The notes beneath the pieces were generated by a model. It saw only the letters and a list, made by a program, of their open reading frames with translations, ran no database searches and was not told where the DNA came from. Source: an uncultured Bdellovibrionales bacterium (lineage in GTDB: Bacteria; Bdellovibrionota; Bdellovibrionia; Bdellovibrionales; JAMPXM01). Taken from it: DNA of 19,575 bases. The position numbers and the translations under genes are program-made. The stretch spans positions 1 through 19,575 of the forward strand of contig CALBDW010000047.1 in the NCBI GenBank assembly GCA_937927435.1, read 5' to 3'. This document shows, piece after piece, positions 1 through 7,590 of the stretch (its first letter is position 1; the number at the start of each line of letters is the position of its first letter).

Positions 1-1587
1 ATCCAGTCGGTCCAGCCGGAATTCGTGAACGCGGAAGTTTTACTTCCCGTCTTTCTTCTTCTTTCAGCGTCGTTTGCGGTGAACGCCGTTTATTTGATTT
101 TTTTCGAGCGAGCTTTGAAAGCTTGGAGCGCGACGGCTCTGCTCTTTGTTTTTGAGTCGCTCTTCGTCAGCTGCCTGATTTTTTATACGGGGAATACGCA
201 GTCGATCTTCCTTTTCCTGTATCTGGTGAATATTATCCTGTGCGGTTTCGTCTTTCAAAAAAGGGGAGCTCTTCTACTCGCGTTTTGGACTTCGATTCTT
301 TTCAGCGTTCTCATGATTCTCGGGCCTGAGCTGAGAGGACAGAACCTTTACTACTCGATGGGGCTCAACAACCTGGCCTTCTTTGCCGTCGCGACGCTTT
401 CAGGGCTCTTGAGCGAACAGCTGAATTTCATGGGCGTCACGCTCCGGAAGCAGGGACGGGACCTGCGCGCCCTGCGCGACTTGAACACTTTGATCATTGA
501 AAACGTCACGACGGGCCTCATGACCGTCGACGCGGGCGGGCGCATCGTTACCGTCAATCGCGCCGCGGTCGACATTCTTGAGATCGGTCAGAAAGAACTT
601 GAGAACAAGATGCTCGATGAAGTCTTGCCGGGGCTTTTCGCTAAGGCGACAGACGCGGAAGGCTCCCGCCGTTTCGATCATCATTATGAGAACTCGCGAG
701 GGGACAAGCTGGTTTTGGAATTCATCGTTTCTCCTCTTCCGGACGGTAGCGCCGTCGCGGGTTATATCCTGACGTTTCAAGACCTCACGAAAATCCGCCG
801 AATGGAATTCCAAATGCGTCAGAGCGAGAAGATGGCGGCCGTCGGGCAGCTCGCGGCTGGCATCGCGCACGAAATCCGTAACCCGCTTGCGAGCATCAGC
901 GGAAGCATTCAGCTACTGGGTGCCTCTTTCTCCGGACGGATGGAAGAGGAGCAACGGCTCATGACGATCATCTTGAAAGAGATCGACCGCCTGAACAACC
1001 TGATCACCGAGTTTCTCGACTTCGTCAGGCCTGATGCGATGAGAGATGATCCCATCGATATCGACGGCCTCGTGAAAGAAGTCTGTGAGATCGTCGCTCT
1101 CAACAAAAATTTGCGTCAGGATGTCAAACAGAAACTCAGCCTTTCGGCTGGTCGCATGATCGCCGGCCATCGTGACAAACTGAAGCAAGCGCTGCTGAAC
1201 ATCGTCATCAACGCTTATCAGGCGATGAACGACTCTGTGGATCCCGTTCTGGAAGTTTCCACCCAGGCGACGGACATGAAGGTGCTGGTGAGGATCAAGG
1301 ACACCGGTTGTGGGATGGACGAAATCGGACTGCGCAAACTCTTCGAGCCTTTTCATACGACGAAGCCGAAAGGCACGGGCCTTGGGCTAGCTGTCACTCA
1401 CAAGATCGTCGAGAACCACGGCGGACGCATTTTCGTAGACAGCAAGAAAGGCGTCGGAACGGAGTTCACATTGGAATTCCCTGTTAAGGAGGCTTCGGTC
1501 CTGGACGAAAATGCGCTTGCAGATTCACAAATGGCGTCGGAAAATTTTCAAATAGCATTCAGAGGACAAAAACGCGGAAACGGATGA
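1..1587 (+). CDS. pilS: PilS-type membrane sensor histidine kinase, 5' end cut by window edge
   Basis: Membrane sensor kinase that autophosphorylates on a histidine and passes phosphate to the regulator encoded next. The frame is open to base 1; a GTG at 25 is possible, but only about five hydrophobic segments are visible before residue ~130 (numbering from GTG 25), whereas PilS proteins have six, so the true start is probably upstream. A PAS-like sensor domain follows at about 150-260. The H-box (AGIAHEIRNPL) has the phospho-acceptor His282. The N-box has Asn396, then come DTGCGM, an F-box-like FEPFHTT and the GTGLGLAV glycine loop. The gene ends 50 bp before a PilR-type regulator on the same strand, the usual pilS-pilR order. 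The symbol rests mainly on that neighbour and on the membrane N-terminus; other NtrB/AtoS-like kinases share the catalytic core. Confidence 0.85.
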   Translation: MQSVQPEFVNAEVLLPVFLLLSASFAVNAVYLIFFERALKAWSATALLFVFESLFVSCLIFYTGNTQSIFLFLYLVNIILCGFVFQKRGALLLAFWTSILFSVLMILGPELRGQNLYYSMGLNNLAFFAVATLSGLLSEQLNFMGVTLRKQGRDLRALRDLNTLIIENVTTGLMTVDAGGRIVTVNRAAVDILEIGQKELENKMLDEVLPGLFAKATDAEGSRRFDHHYENSRGDKLVLEFIVSPLPDGSAVAGYILTFQDLTKIRRMEFQMRQSEKMAAVGQLAAGIAHEIRNPLASISGSIQLLGASFSGRMEEEQRLMTIILKEIDRLNNLITEFLDFVRPDAMRDDPIDIDGLVKEVCEIVALNKNLRQDVKQKLSLSAGRMIAGHRDKLKQALLNIVINAYQAMNDSVDPVLEVSTQATDMKVLVRIKDTGCGMDEIGLRKLFEPFHTTKPKGTGLGLAVTHKIVENHGGRIFVDSKKGVGTEFTLEFPVKEASVLDENALADSQMASENFQIAFRGQKRGNG

Positions 1588-1637
1588 CCGATGGATCGAT
1601 CATTGATCTGCATCAGTGCTTTTAGAGGGGTTAATGA

Positions 1638-3050
1638 ATGAAACCGAGAATTCTGGTTGTCGATGACGAAGAGTCGATCCGCGAGTTTCTGGACATCATG
1701 CTGCGCAAGGAAGGCTACGAGGTCACTTGCGTCGAAGATGGCCAAAAAGCCATCGACATGCTGAAGAAAAAGTCCTTCGACATGGTTATCTCGGACTTGC
1801 AGATGCCGAACGTGACCGGTATCGAACTCCTCAAGCACGTCAAGGAAACGCAGCCTGACCTGCTTTTCATGATGATCACCGCCTTCGGTACAACTGAAAG
1901 CGCCGTCGAAGCCATGAAGATGGGCGCTTACGATTACATTACGAAGCCGTTCAAAATCGACGAAGTCCGCATCAACATCGCGAACGCGCTCCGCAGCCGC
2001 AAACTCGAAGTTGAAAACCGTACGCTGAAGAAAGAACTCGAAAAAGAATACAGCTTCCAGAACCTCGTCGGAAACTCGGAGGCGATGCACCGGATTTACG
2101 ATCTGATCAAGCGCGTTTCCGAAACCCCGACGAACGTCTTAATCACCGGGGAAAGCGGTACCGGTAAGGAGATGGTCGCCAAAGCGATTCACTACAACGG
2201 TCCTCTGCGCGACAAACCATTCGTCACGGTCAACTGCGGCGCGATTCCCGAATCACTCATGGAATCCGAAATGTTCGGTCACAAAAAAGGCTCGTTTACG
2301 GGCGCTGTGACCGATAAGGCGGGGCTTTTCGAAGTCGCCGACGGCGGAACTCTTTTCCTCGACGAAGTCGGTGAGCTTCCGCTTTCGATCCAAGTCAAAC
2401 TCCTGCGCGCGATCCAGGAGCGGGTCATCCGCCGAGTCGGCGCAGTCGAGGACACGAAAGTCGATGTGCGTATCATCGCCGCCACGAACCGCGACCTTGA
2501 AGCGATGGTCGCGCAAGGGACATTCCGCCAAGACTTGTTCTACCGGTTGAACGTTATCAACATCAAGACGCCGCCGCTTCGCGAGCGGCGCGAGGATATC
2601 GGCCTTCTTGCGAACCACTTCCTGCAGAAGTACAACGCGAAACTCGGGAAGAACATCTCCGGAATCAGCAAGGAGGCGATGGATCTTCTCAAGAAGTACG
2701 ATTATCCAGGTAACGTGCGCGAGCTCGAAAATATTATCGAGCGCACAGTGGCCCTCGAAAGCGGTGCGGTGATCTTGCCCGAAAGCTTGCCTCCGTTCGT
2801 GAACACTCCATCGGGCCGCAAGATGGCATCGAGCGACGGAATCGAAATCACCGAGGAGGGAATCGATCTCGATAAAGTGATCGGCCAAATCGAAAAAGAG
2901 CTTCTCATCAAAGCGATTCACACCGCGGGCGGCGTGAAGAAAAAAGCCGCGAAACTTCTCGGCATCACGTTCCGTTCGATGCGTTATCGTGTTGAGAAGT
3001 ACAACCTCGGCACGATCTCTGACGATGAACTCGAAGACGAAGCCGGCTGA
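1638..3050 (+). CDS. pilR: PilR-type sigma-54-dependent response regulator
   Basis: NtrC-family activator, 470 residues, the usual full length. Receiver domain at 1-120 with acidic pocket VVDDEE, phospho-acceptor Asp53 (ISDLQMP) and the conserved Lys in YITKPF. The AAA+ domain has Walker A GESGTGKE (171-178), the sigma-54 contact loop GSFTGA (218-223, a Ser variant of GAFTGA) and Walker B FLDE (Asp242-Glu243). The C-terminal Fis-type helix-turn-helix reads KAAKLLGITFRSMRYRVEK, closely like known PilR proteins, which activate the pilin gene. ATG 1638 follows an AGAGGGG ribosome site at 1624-1630; an ATG at 1634 is in another frame. It probably shares a transcript with the kinase before it. No pilin gene lies in the window, so the target is not visible here. 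Confidence 0.92.
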   Translation: MKPRILVVDDEESIREFLDIMLRKEGYEVTCVEDGQKAIDMLKKKSFDMVISDLQMPNVTGIELLKHVKETQPDLLFMMITAFGTTESAVEAMKMGAYDYITKPFKIDEVRINIANALRSRKLEVENRTLKKELEKEYSFQNLVGNSEAMHRIYDLIKRVSETPTNVLITGESGTGKEMVAKAIHYNGPLRDKPFVTVNCGAIPESLMESEMFGHKKGSFTGAVTDKAGLFEVADGGTLFLDEVGELPLSIQVKLLRAIQERVIRRVGAVEDTKVDVRIIAATNRDLEAMVAQGTFRQDLFYRLNVINIKTPPLRERREDIGLLANHFLQKYNAKLGKNISGISKEAMDLLKKYDYPGNVRELENIIERTVALESGAVILPESLPPFVNTPSGRKMASSDGIEITEEGIDLDKVIGQIEKELLIKAIHTAGGVKKKAAKLLGITFRSMRYRVEKYNLGTISDDELEDEAG

Positions 3051-3065
3051 GTCTTCACTTTCCCG

Positions 3066-4220
3066 TCAGCCAAGGAGAGCCATCAGGACGCCGCTGGCGG
3101 GAATGACGATCCAAACCGGAAGCCGGGTCCATACCGAGAGGGCGAACGCGCCGATGAGGATCGGTACCGAAAGTCCTTTCTCTTCCAAAACGAGACTCAG
3201 TTGCAAGACGGTCGCGGCGATCGCGCCGACGACCGCGGCGATGGCGCCAACGAGAAATGGCGCGATCCAATGGAGCCGCGCAAGGCGGTTGACCATACGT
3301 GGAAACCACGTCGTCATATGAATGAACGGCGCCAGGAACACGGCGAACGTTGCGACCAGTGCACCGATGAACCCGAAACTCCTGTAGCCGATGAATGTCG
3401 CCGTGATCACGACAGGACCGGGCGTGATCTGGCCGAAGGCGAGCGCGTCCATGAACTCTTCCCGGGTGAGCCAGCCGAGATGGGTGACGAAGTCATGTAC
3501 CATCATAGGCACGATGGCAAGGCCCGAGCCGAAAACAAAAGCTCCCGCCTTAAAGCAATACCAAGCGAGTAAGAGCAGCTGAGGTGCCGCCGCAAGTGAG
3601 AACAACGCCGCTTCCGAGGGTAACGTCACCTGTGCGGCCAACCACAGGGGCGCGATCGAGAATGTTATGCGTTTGAATTTTTTCGCGGCGAGCACGGCGA
3701 CAAATCCGCTCGCCAGAATGAGAAGCGGCTCGAGCGCAGGTGAGTAGGCCGTTAAGACGGCGACGACGGCGGCCAGGAACCAAAACATCGGGCGGCGCCA
3801 ATAGGACTCGGCCATTCCTTTCAGGCTTGCGCAGATCACGCCGAGGGCCGAGGCTTGCATGCCGATCAGAAAGAGACGGCTGATTTCGACGTCCTTCCAT
3901 TGCTCGTAAAAGATTCCGAAGAGAATCATCATGGCGAAGGAAGGTCCGTTGAGGGCGAGAGCTGCCGCGGCCGCGCCCGGCCAACCGGCGCGGAGACGGC
4001 CCAGAAAAACCGCCGTTTGGAACGCGACGGGCCCCGGCATCGCTTTGATAAGGGCGAAGCTCCGGACGAATTCTTCGGGAGTCATCCACCGTCGTTTTTC
4101 GATGAGATCCCGTTGCATCGACGCGACCAAAGCCAAAGGTCCCCCGAAACCGAGAAAACCCAGTCGGATAAAGTAAAGAAACGTTTCTCTGAGGTTCGAG
4201 TGACCCGCATGCATGGCCAT
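3066..4220 (-). CDS. chrA: ChrA-family chromate transporter, two-domain form
   Basis: Integral membrane transporter of the CHR family, which exports chromate in characterised members. With the chosen start it has 384 residues, in the normal range for the fused long form. Both halves carry the family signature: FLGFGGPLAL followed by RRWMTPEEF and a PGP motif in the first half, and FGSGLAIVPMM, GWLTREEF and ITPGPV in the second. An in-frame ATG at 4292 would add 24 residues, but that extension is not hydrophobic, lies opposite the next gene's start and has no ribosome site; the family normally begins just before the first helix, so 4220 (or 4214) is preferred. No start has a clear Shine-Dalgarno. 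It converges on pilR with a 15 bp gap. No chrB regulator is adjacent, so the substrate is inferred from family only. Confidence 0.9.
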   Translation of the reverse strand: MAMHAGHSNLRETFLYFIRLGFLGFGGPLALVASMQRDLIEKRRWMTPEEFVRSFALIKAMPGPVAFQTAVFLGRLRAGWPGAAAAALALNGPSFAMMILFGIFYEQWKDVEISRLFLIGMQASALGVICASLKGMAESYWRRPMFWFLAAVVAVLTAYSPALEPLLILASGFVAVLAAKKFKRITFSIAPLWLAAQVTLPSEAALFSLAAAPQLLLLAWYCFKAGAFVFGSGLAIVPMMVHDFVTHLGWLTREEFMDALAFGQITPGPVVITATFIGYRSFGFIGALVATFAVFLAPFIHMTTWFPRMVNRLARLHWIAPFLVGAIAAVVGAIAATVLQLSLVLEEKGLSVPILIGAFALSVWTRLPVWIVIPASGVLMALLG

Positions 4221-4284
4221 AAGATGGCAAACAGGACCAAAGCCCGCAATCAACAATTTCCGGCGTCTTTCCGATATTTCGAAC

Positions 4285-6252
4285 ATGGGCATCGAAAACG
4301 AACCACTGCGATTGCGACCGCACCGAATCGAAGCCGTGGCGGGAACTCAATGGCGGCTCGTGTGCCAGAATGGCCGCAAGATCGAGTTGCCGGCCGAGTT
4401 TCAGCCCTTTTTGCAAATGGTCGCGCAAGGAATGTCCTTGAGCGAGGTCGCGAAGTGGCTGCGCAAGCAGCCTATTTCCCACGGGCGGTTTGAACGGTTG
4501 GCGAGGTTTCTCATTTTTCTTCACGACAATGATTTGCTCGCTGATCCGCGCGCGATTGAGTTAGCGGAAACGTTGCGTCCCGATTACCGTTGGCGGGAGT
4601 CGATCGCGTTTCCGGAAGTTTTCGATTTTGAGCTGTTTCGTTTAAGTGAGCGGCGTCCGGCTTCGGAAAGTGTTCGCTGGGCGATTGCGTTTACAGCGTT
4701 GGCAGCGGCGTTCGTCGTGCTTCTGCGCGCCTGGGTATCGATCACAAAAGGTTTTTCCGTTCCGGATTCCGCGTGGCCGGTTATCGGGGCTTTCATTATC
4801 GCGTTTACGGTCGCCAGAAGCTTGCGGGCCGTTTTGCAGATGCTTTTCATGTCGGTTTTCGCGGGAGCAGAGGCCCCGCTTCGGATTAAGTTTGATTTGC
4901 TTTCGCTGGCGTTTTCGACCGAAGAAGCTTCACGCGTTCGTTCCGACGGCGCTTACGTGCTCGCGAGCTTTTCGCTTTTGGCCACCGTGTTCGTTCCGGC
5001 TCTGCCGGAAATGGCGAAGCTGGGCATTTCATCCCAGGTGGCCGGATTGTTACCGTTTTTCTCACTCATCGTGGCTCTGTGCGATTTGTCCCCATTCCGG
5101 CAAAGCGCTCTGACTGACTGTTTGAGGGCATTTTACTTGTCGCTTGAGAAGCGCGAGGAACGGGGCCTGGACGACTTCATTCAGCGTCTGCACTTCGCAT
5201 TCACCTTCGTTTGGATTCTTGCTCTCGGCTTTTTCATCGTTTTAGCGGGCGTGAAATTCGCCATGGCGATGGGCCCCCTCTTGCGTTTCGATCAACTTCG
5301 TTTCGCGGTGCCTATTGTGACGATTCTTCTCGTTCTGACTTTGTTGTTCGCGTCGTTCCTCGACGATATTTTGAGCGGCGTAGGCGAGGAGGGCGGCGTC
5401 TTTTCCATGCGCCGGCTCTGGCGCCGCAGCCGGACGATCGAAAGTACGCTTAACGAGACGGACCGGAGGGCGCTCGAAGAGCTTCCATTACTTCGCCAGT
5501 TCGATCGCAGCGGACGCGAACACTTGCTTCGCAACGCCAAGATCGTCGATGTCGCGACCGGCCGGTATGTCTGTCGTCAAGGCGATCACGACCGCACGCT
5601 TTACATCGTCTTGGCCGGGAAATTCGTCATCGCACGTCGCACGTCGAGCGGGCGGAGCCGGAACGTTGCGGTTCTCGAGCGGGGAGCGATCTTCGGTGAA
5701 GTCTCCTTCTTCTTCGGAGACCGTCGGACAGCCGACGTTTACGCCCTTGGGGAAGGTCGTCTTCTCATGATTCGGCACGATCCGAGCCTGCACGATATCG
5801 ATCGGACGCGGTCGGCGGAATTGCAGGCGAGGATTTGGTTCTTGCAGGGATTGGTCGCGAATCCGTTGTTCAAAGACTTGCCCGCCGAAGCGATGGATGC
5901 GCTCGCTTTTACCGGTCAGCGCTGCGAGTTTCGCGCTGGCGAAAAAATCATTTCAGAAGGAGAGCGTGGCGACAGTTGTTACTTCATTGTCCAAGGTCAA
6001 GCCAGCGTGACACAGAACTTTAAATTGGTGAACCGCTTGAAAAGAGGAGACTCGTTCGGTGAGATCGCTCTCCTCAAACCGGAACTTCTCCGTACGGCGA
6101 CCGTTACGGCCGACACGGCTCTGACGGCTGTTCGAATCGACGGTCAGCGTTTTTGGAATCTTGTCTCCGGGCATTTACCGCTCGCGATCGCTCTTGAGAG
6201 AGTGGCTGAAACGCGACTAAGGAATGACCGCATCAGGGCGAAAGCCGGCTGA
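4285..6252 (+). CDS. Membrane protein with PqqD-like N-terminus, degenerate M50-like core and two cyclic-nucleotide-binding domains
   Basis: About 655 residues. Residues ~8-90 look like a PqqD-type winged domain (PHRIE, later GMSLSEVAKWL). Several hydrophobic segments follow between ~130 and ~370. Their order recalls site-2-protease (M50) proteins of the PqqD-M50 type, but where HExxH is expected the sequence reads TVARSLRAVL, and the NPLLxxDG-like motif is replaced by DLSPFRQSAL, so it is probably not a peptidase. Two cyclic-nucleotide-binding domains follow, at ~400-505 and ~525-640, with cassettes FGEVSFFFGDRRTADV and FGEIALLKPELLRTATV; both keep the Gly-Glu and Arg used to bind the nucleotide phosphate. 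The domains should face the cytoplasm. It diverges from chrA. ATG 4285 is chosen because the PqqD-like region starts just after it; ATG 4213 is also in frame. Neither has a clear ribosome site. Role unknown; a cNMP-responsive membrane switch is an inference. Confidence 0.85.
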   Translation: MGIENEPLRLRPHRIEAVAGTQWRLVCQNGRKIELPAEFQPFLQMVAQGMSLSEVAKWLRKQPISHGRFERLARFLIFLHDNDLLADPRAIELAETLRPDYRWRESIAFPEVFDFELFRLSERRPASESVRWAIAFTALAAAFVVLLRAWVSITKGFSVPDSAWPVIGAFIIAFTVARSLRAVLQMLFMSVFAGAEAPLRIKFDLLSLAFSTEEASRVRSDGAYVLASFSLLATVFVPALPEMAKLGISSQVAGLLPFFSLIVALCDLSPFRQSALTDCLRAFYLSLEKREERGLDDFIQRLHFAFTFVWILALGFFIVLAGVKFAMAMGPLLRFDQLRFAVPIVTILLVLTLLFASFLDDILSGVGEEGGVFSMRRLWRRSRTIESTLNETDRRALEELPLLRQFDRSGREHLLRNAKIVDVATGRYVCRQGDHDRTLYIVLAGKFVIARRTSSGRSRNVAVLERGAIFGEVSFFFGDRRTADVYALGEGRLLMIRHDPSLHDIDRTRSAELQARIWFLQGLVANPLFKDLPAEAMDALAFTGQRCEFRAGEKIISEGERGDSCYFIVQGQASVTQNFKLVNRLKRGDSFGEIALLKPELLRTATVTADTALTAVRIDGQRFWNLVSGHLPLAIALERVAETRLRNDRIRAKAG

Positions 6253-6354
6253 TCCAGACAAACTGGCTCACTATTGTGGGGATGACCGATAAAAGTCGAA
6301 AAATAAGAGTCGGTTTGAGCCCTTAGGATGATCAACATTAAAGTGAGTCAGTTT

Positions 6355-6412
6355 AAAAACAAAAAGGCCATCCATAACTGGCGCCGACCGTGGTGCCGGC
6401 TATGGACGGCCT
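6355..6412 (-). terminator. Strong intrinsic terminator for the S1 protease gene
   Basis: Arms 6365-6385 and 6392-6412 pair over 20 bp counting G-U pairs, with one A/C internal mismatch and a six-base loop (6386-6391). Read on the minus strand the hairpin is followed at once by a T-rich tract (6355-6365, two runs of five T broken by one G). It lies 27 bp past the protease stop codon. The plus-strand gene ending at 6252 points into it, so it may also stop that transcript, but the plus-side U-tract is poor. Confidence 0.85.
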
Positions 6413-6439
6413 CAAGATTCTATTTTCAATCGTTAAGAA

Positions 6440-7327
6440 TTATCGTGCTCCGACCGCGACAGCGTCCGTCGGTTGCTCGGCCGGCGGGAAGCTCCAGTCG
6501 AATTGTTTTTGGGTGATCCAGTCGCGGTAAGCGGTCACTTTCGTATAAATACCGAAGCGACGGCAGTAAGCGTCTCCGCGGCTTGTGGCGCCCCAGAGAT
6601 AGTACTGACCATCCAGGTAAATCAGGCCCGGACCTCCCGAATCGCCATTGCACGAACCGGATTTGCTTTCATCCGTTACGATTTCGTTTTCACCGAAGCT
6701 GCCGGCGATCGGGATGTACGTGTAGCGCAAAATGCCCGAACCACCTTGAGTTGACGGGTTATTCGTGCCGTAGCCAACCATAAGGACCTCCGTACCCGGT
6801 TGAAGGACGGAGTCGTCTTCGAGGATCGGCATCGGATGATACCCTTCGGGCAAGCCACCGCTGAACTGGACAAGCCCGATATCATTAATGTCTTGGTTCG
6901 AGCCCTTGGACGGATAGTTGTCGTGCGCGGTTTTACGCACGATCGGCCGAAGCTCCAGGTTTTCGCTCGATTCGTTCAGGCCGAAAACGACGAAAAACTT
7001 AATACGGTCATTTTGAACGTTCGGAATGCAGTGACCCGCGGTGACCACCAGATCTTCGCTGATGATCGTTCCCGTGCAGAAAATCGCGAGCTGCCCGGTC
7101 GGTGCTTGAACGGCAAGACCAGCGATCGATTTAACAAACGGCTCAGAACCGTCCGCATCGTTTCCGTTCACGATACCGGCGACGTTTTCGTTCAGTTCAA
7201 CTCCCGTTGTGAAATTCGACTGGCATGCAGCGAGTGCGATCACAGTGAGGAAGCCGACAGCAAAAGACAGAAGTCTGTTACGCAGCGTTCCTTCGCCCGA
7301 TGCTTGGCGCGATCCTTGGCTCAACAT
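6440..7327 (-). CDS. Lipoprotein trypsin-like serine protease (S1 family)
   Basis: Extracytoplasmic chymotrypsin-fold protease, 295 residues. A hydrophobic signal ends in the lipobox LAAC (Cys35), so it should be lipid-anchored after Lgt processing. IVNG at 52-55 matches the new N-terminus made by zymogen activation in trypsins. The catalytic triad is complete: His99 in TAGHC, Asp149 in NDIGL and Ser230 in GDSGGP. Several Cys (84, 100, 226, 255) could form the usual disulfides. The start at 7327 is set by an excellent ribosome site (AGAGGGGGGAA) just upstream; an in-frame ATG at 7387 would place the signal 20 residues further in and has no such site. Such proteases are numerous in predatory Bdellovibrio. 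The substrate is unknown. It is followed by a strong terminator and seems to be transcribed alone. Confidence 0.93.
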   Translation of the reverse strand: MLSQGSRQASGEGTLRNRLLSFAVGFLTVIALAACQSNFTTGVELNENVAGIVNGNDADGSEPFVKSIAGLAVQAPTGQLAIFCTGTIISEDLVVTAGHCIPNVQNDRIKFFVVFGLNESSENLELRPIVRKTAHDNYPSKGSNQDINDIGLVQFSGGLPEGYHPMPILEDDSVLQPGTEVLMVGYGTNNPSTQGGSGILRYTYIPIAGSFGENEIVTDESKSGSCNGDSGGPGLIYLDGQYYLWGATSRGDAYCRRFGIYTKVTAYRDWITQKQFDWSFPPAEQPTDAVAVGAR

Positions 7328-7348
7328 AGAAATTCCCCCCTCTTTAAA

Positions 7349-7367
7349 CTGGCCTCCCCCCGGCCAG
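7349..7367 (-). other. Small hairpin just upstream of the protease ribosome site
   Basis: Six-base arms 7349-7354 and 7362-7367 are perfectly complementary around a seven-base C/G-rich loop, on the 5' side of the AGAGGGGGGAA ribosome site of the S1 protease. In the mRNA the G-rich loop resembles the ribosome site itself. It could affect translation or mRNA stability; this is inference from position. Confidence 0.4.
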
Positions 7368-7525
7368 CCCCAAGAGTCTCCCCACATCGGGTCCTGTCTT
7401 GCAATACAAAAGTCCAGGTACTCGTGAAATTTTTGCGAATTTTTGGTATCAATGCTTTGAATTTAAGCAATTAAACAGAGAGTCATTAGCGAATCTGTCA
7501 GGAAACTATAAGACAACGGAATAGA

Positions 7526-7546
7526 TTTGCTTAGATCTTAAGCAAA
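7526..7546. other. Inverted repeat TTTGCTTA-N5-TAAGCAAA
   Basis: Perfect 8 bp arms (7526-7533 and 7539-7546) around GATCT, in the 263 bp gap between the lytic transglycosylase stop and the S1 protease start. There is no T-tract on either side, so it does not look like a terminator. The size and symmetry suit a dimeric regulator site, but no regulator can be assigned. The rest of the gap (7368-7590) is AT-rich and probably holds the protease promoter, although I could not identify convincing -35/-10 boxes. Confidence 0.4.
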
Positions 7547-7590
7547 CAAGTCGAGAACTAAATTCACTCGATGGAAACCGTTGGGACTCT

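Noticed and set aside
2253..2921. 222-codon minus-strand frame
   Set aside because: It lies opposite the AAA+ domain of pilR, which is certain.
3550..4524. 324-codon minus-strand frame
   Set aside because: It overlaps chrA in another frame and the start of the next gene. The translation is Arg/Pro/Ser-rich with no domain, while chrA shows clear family motifs.
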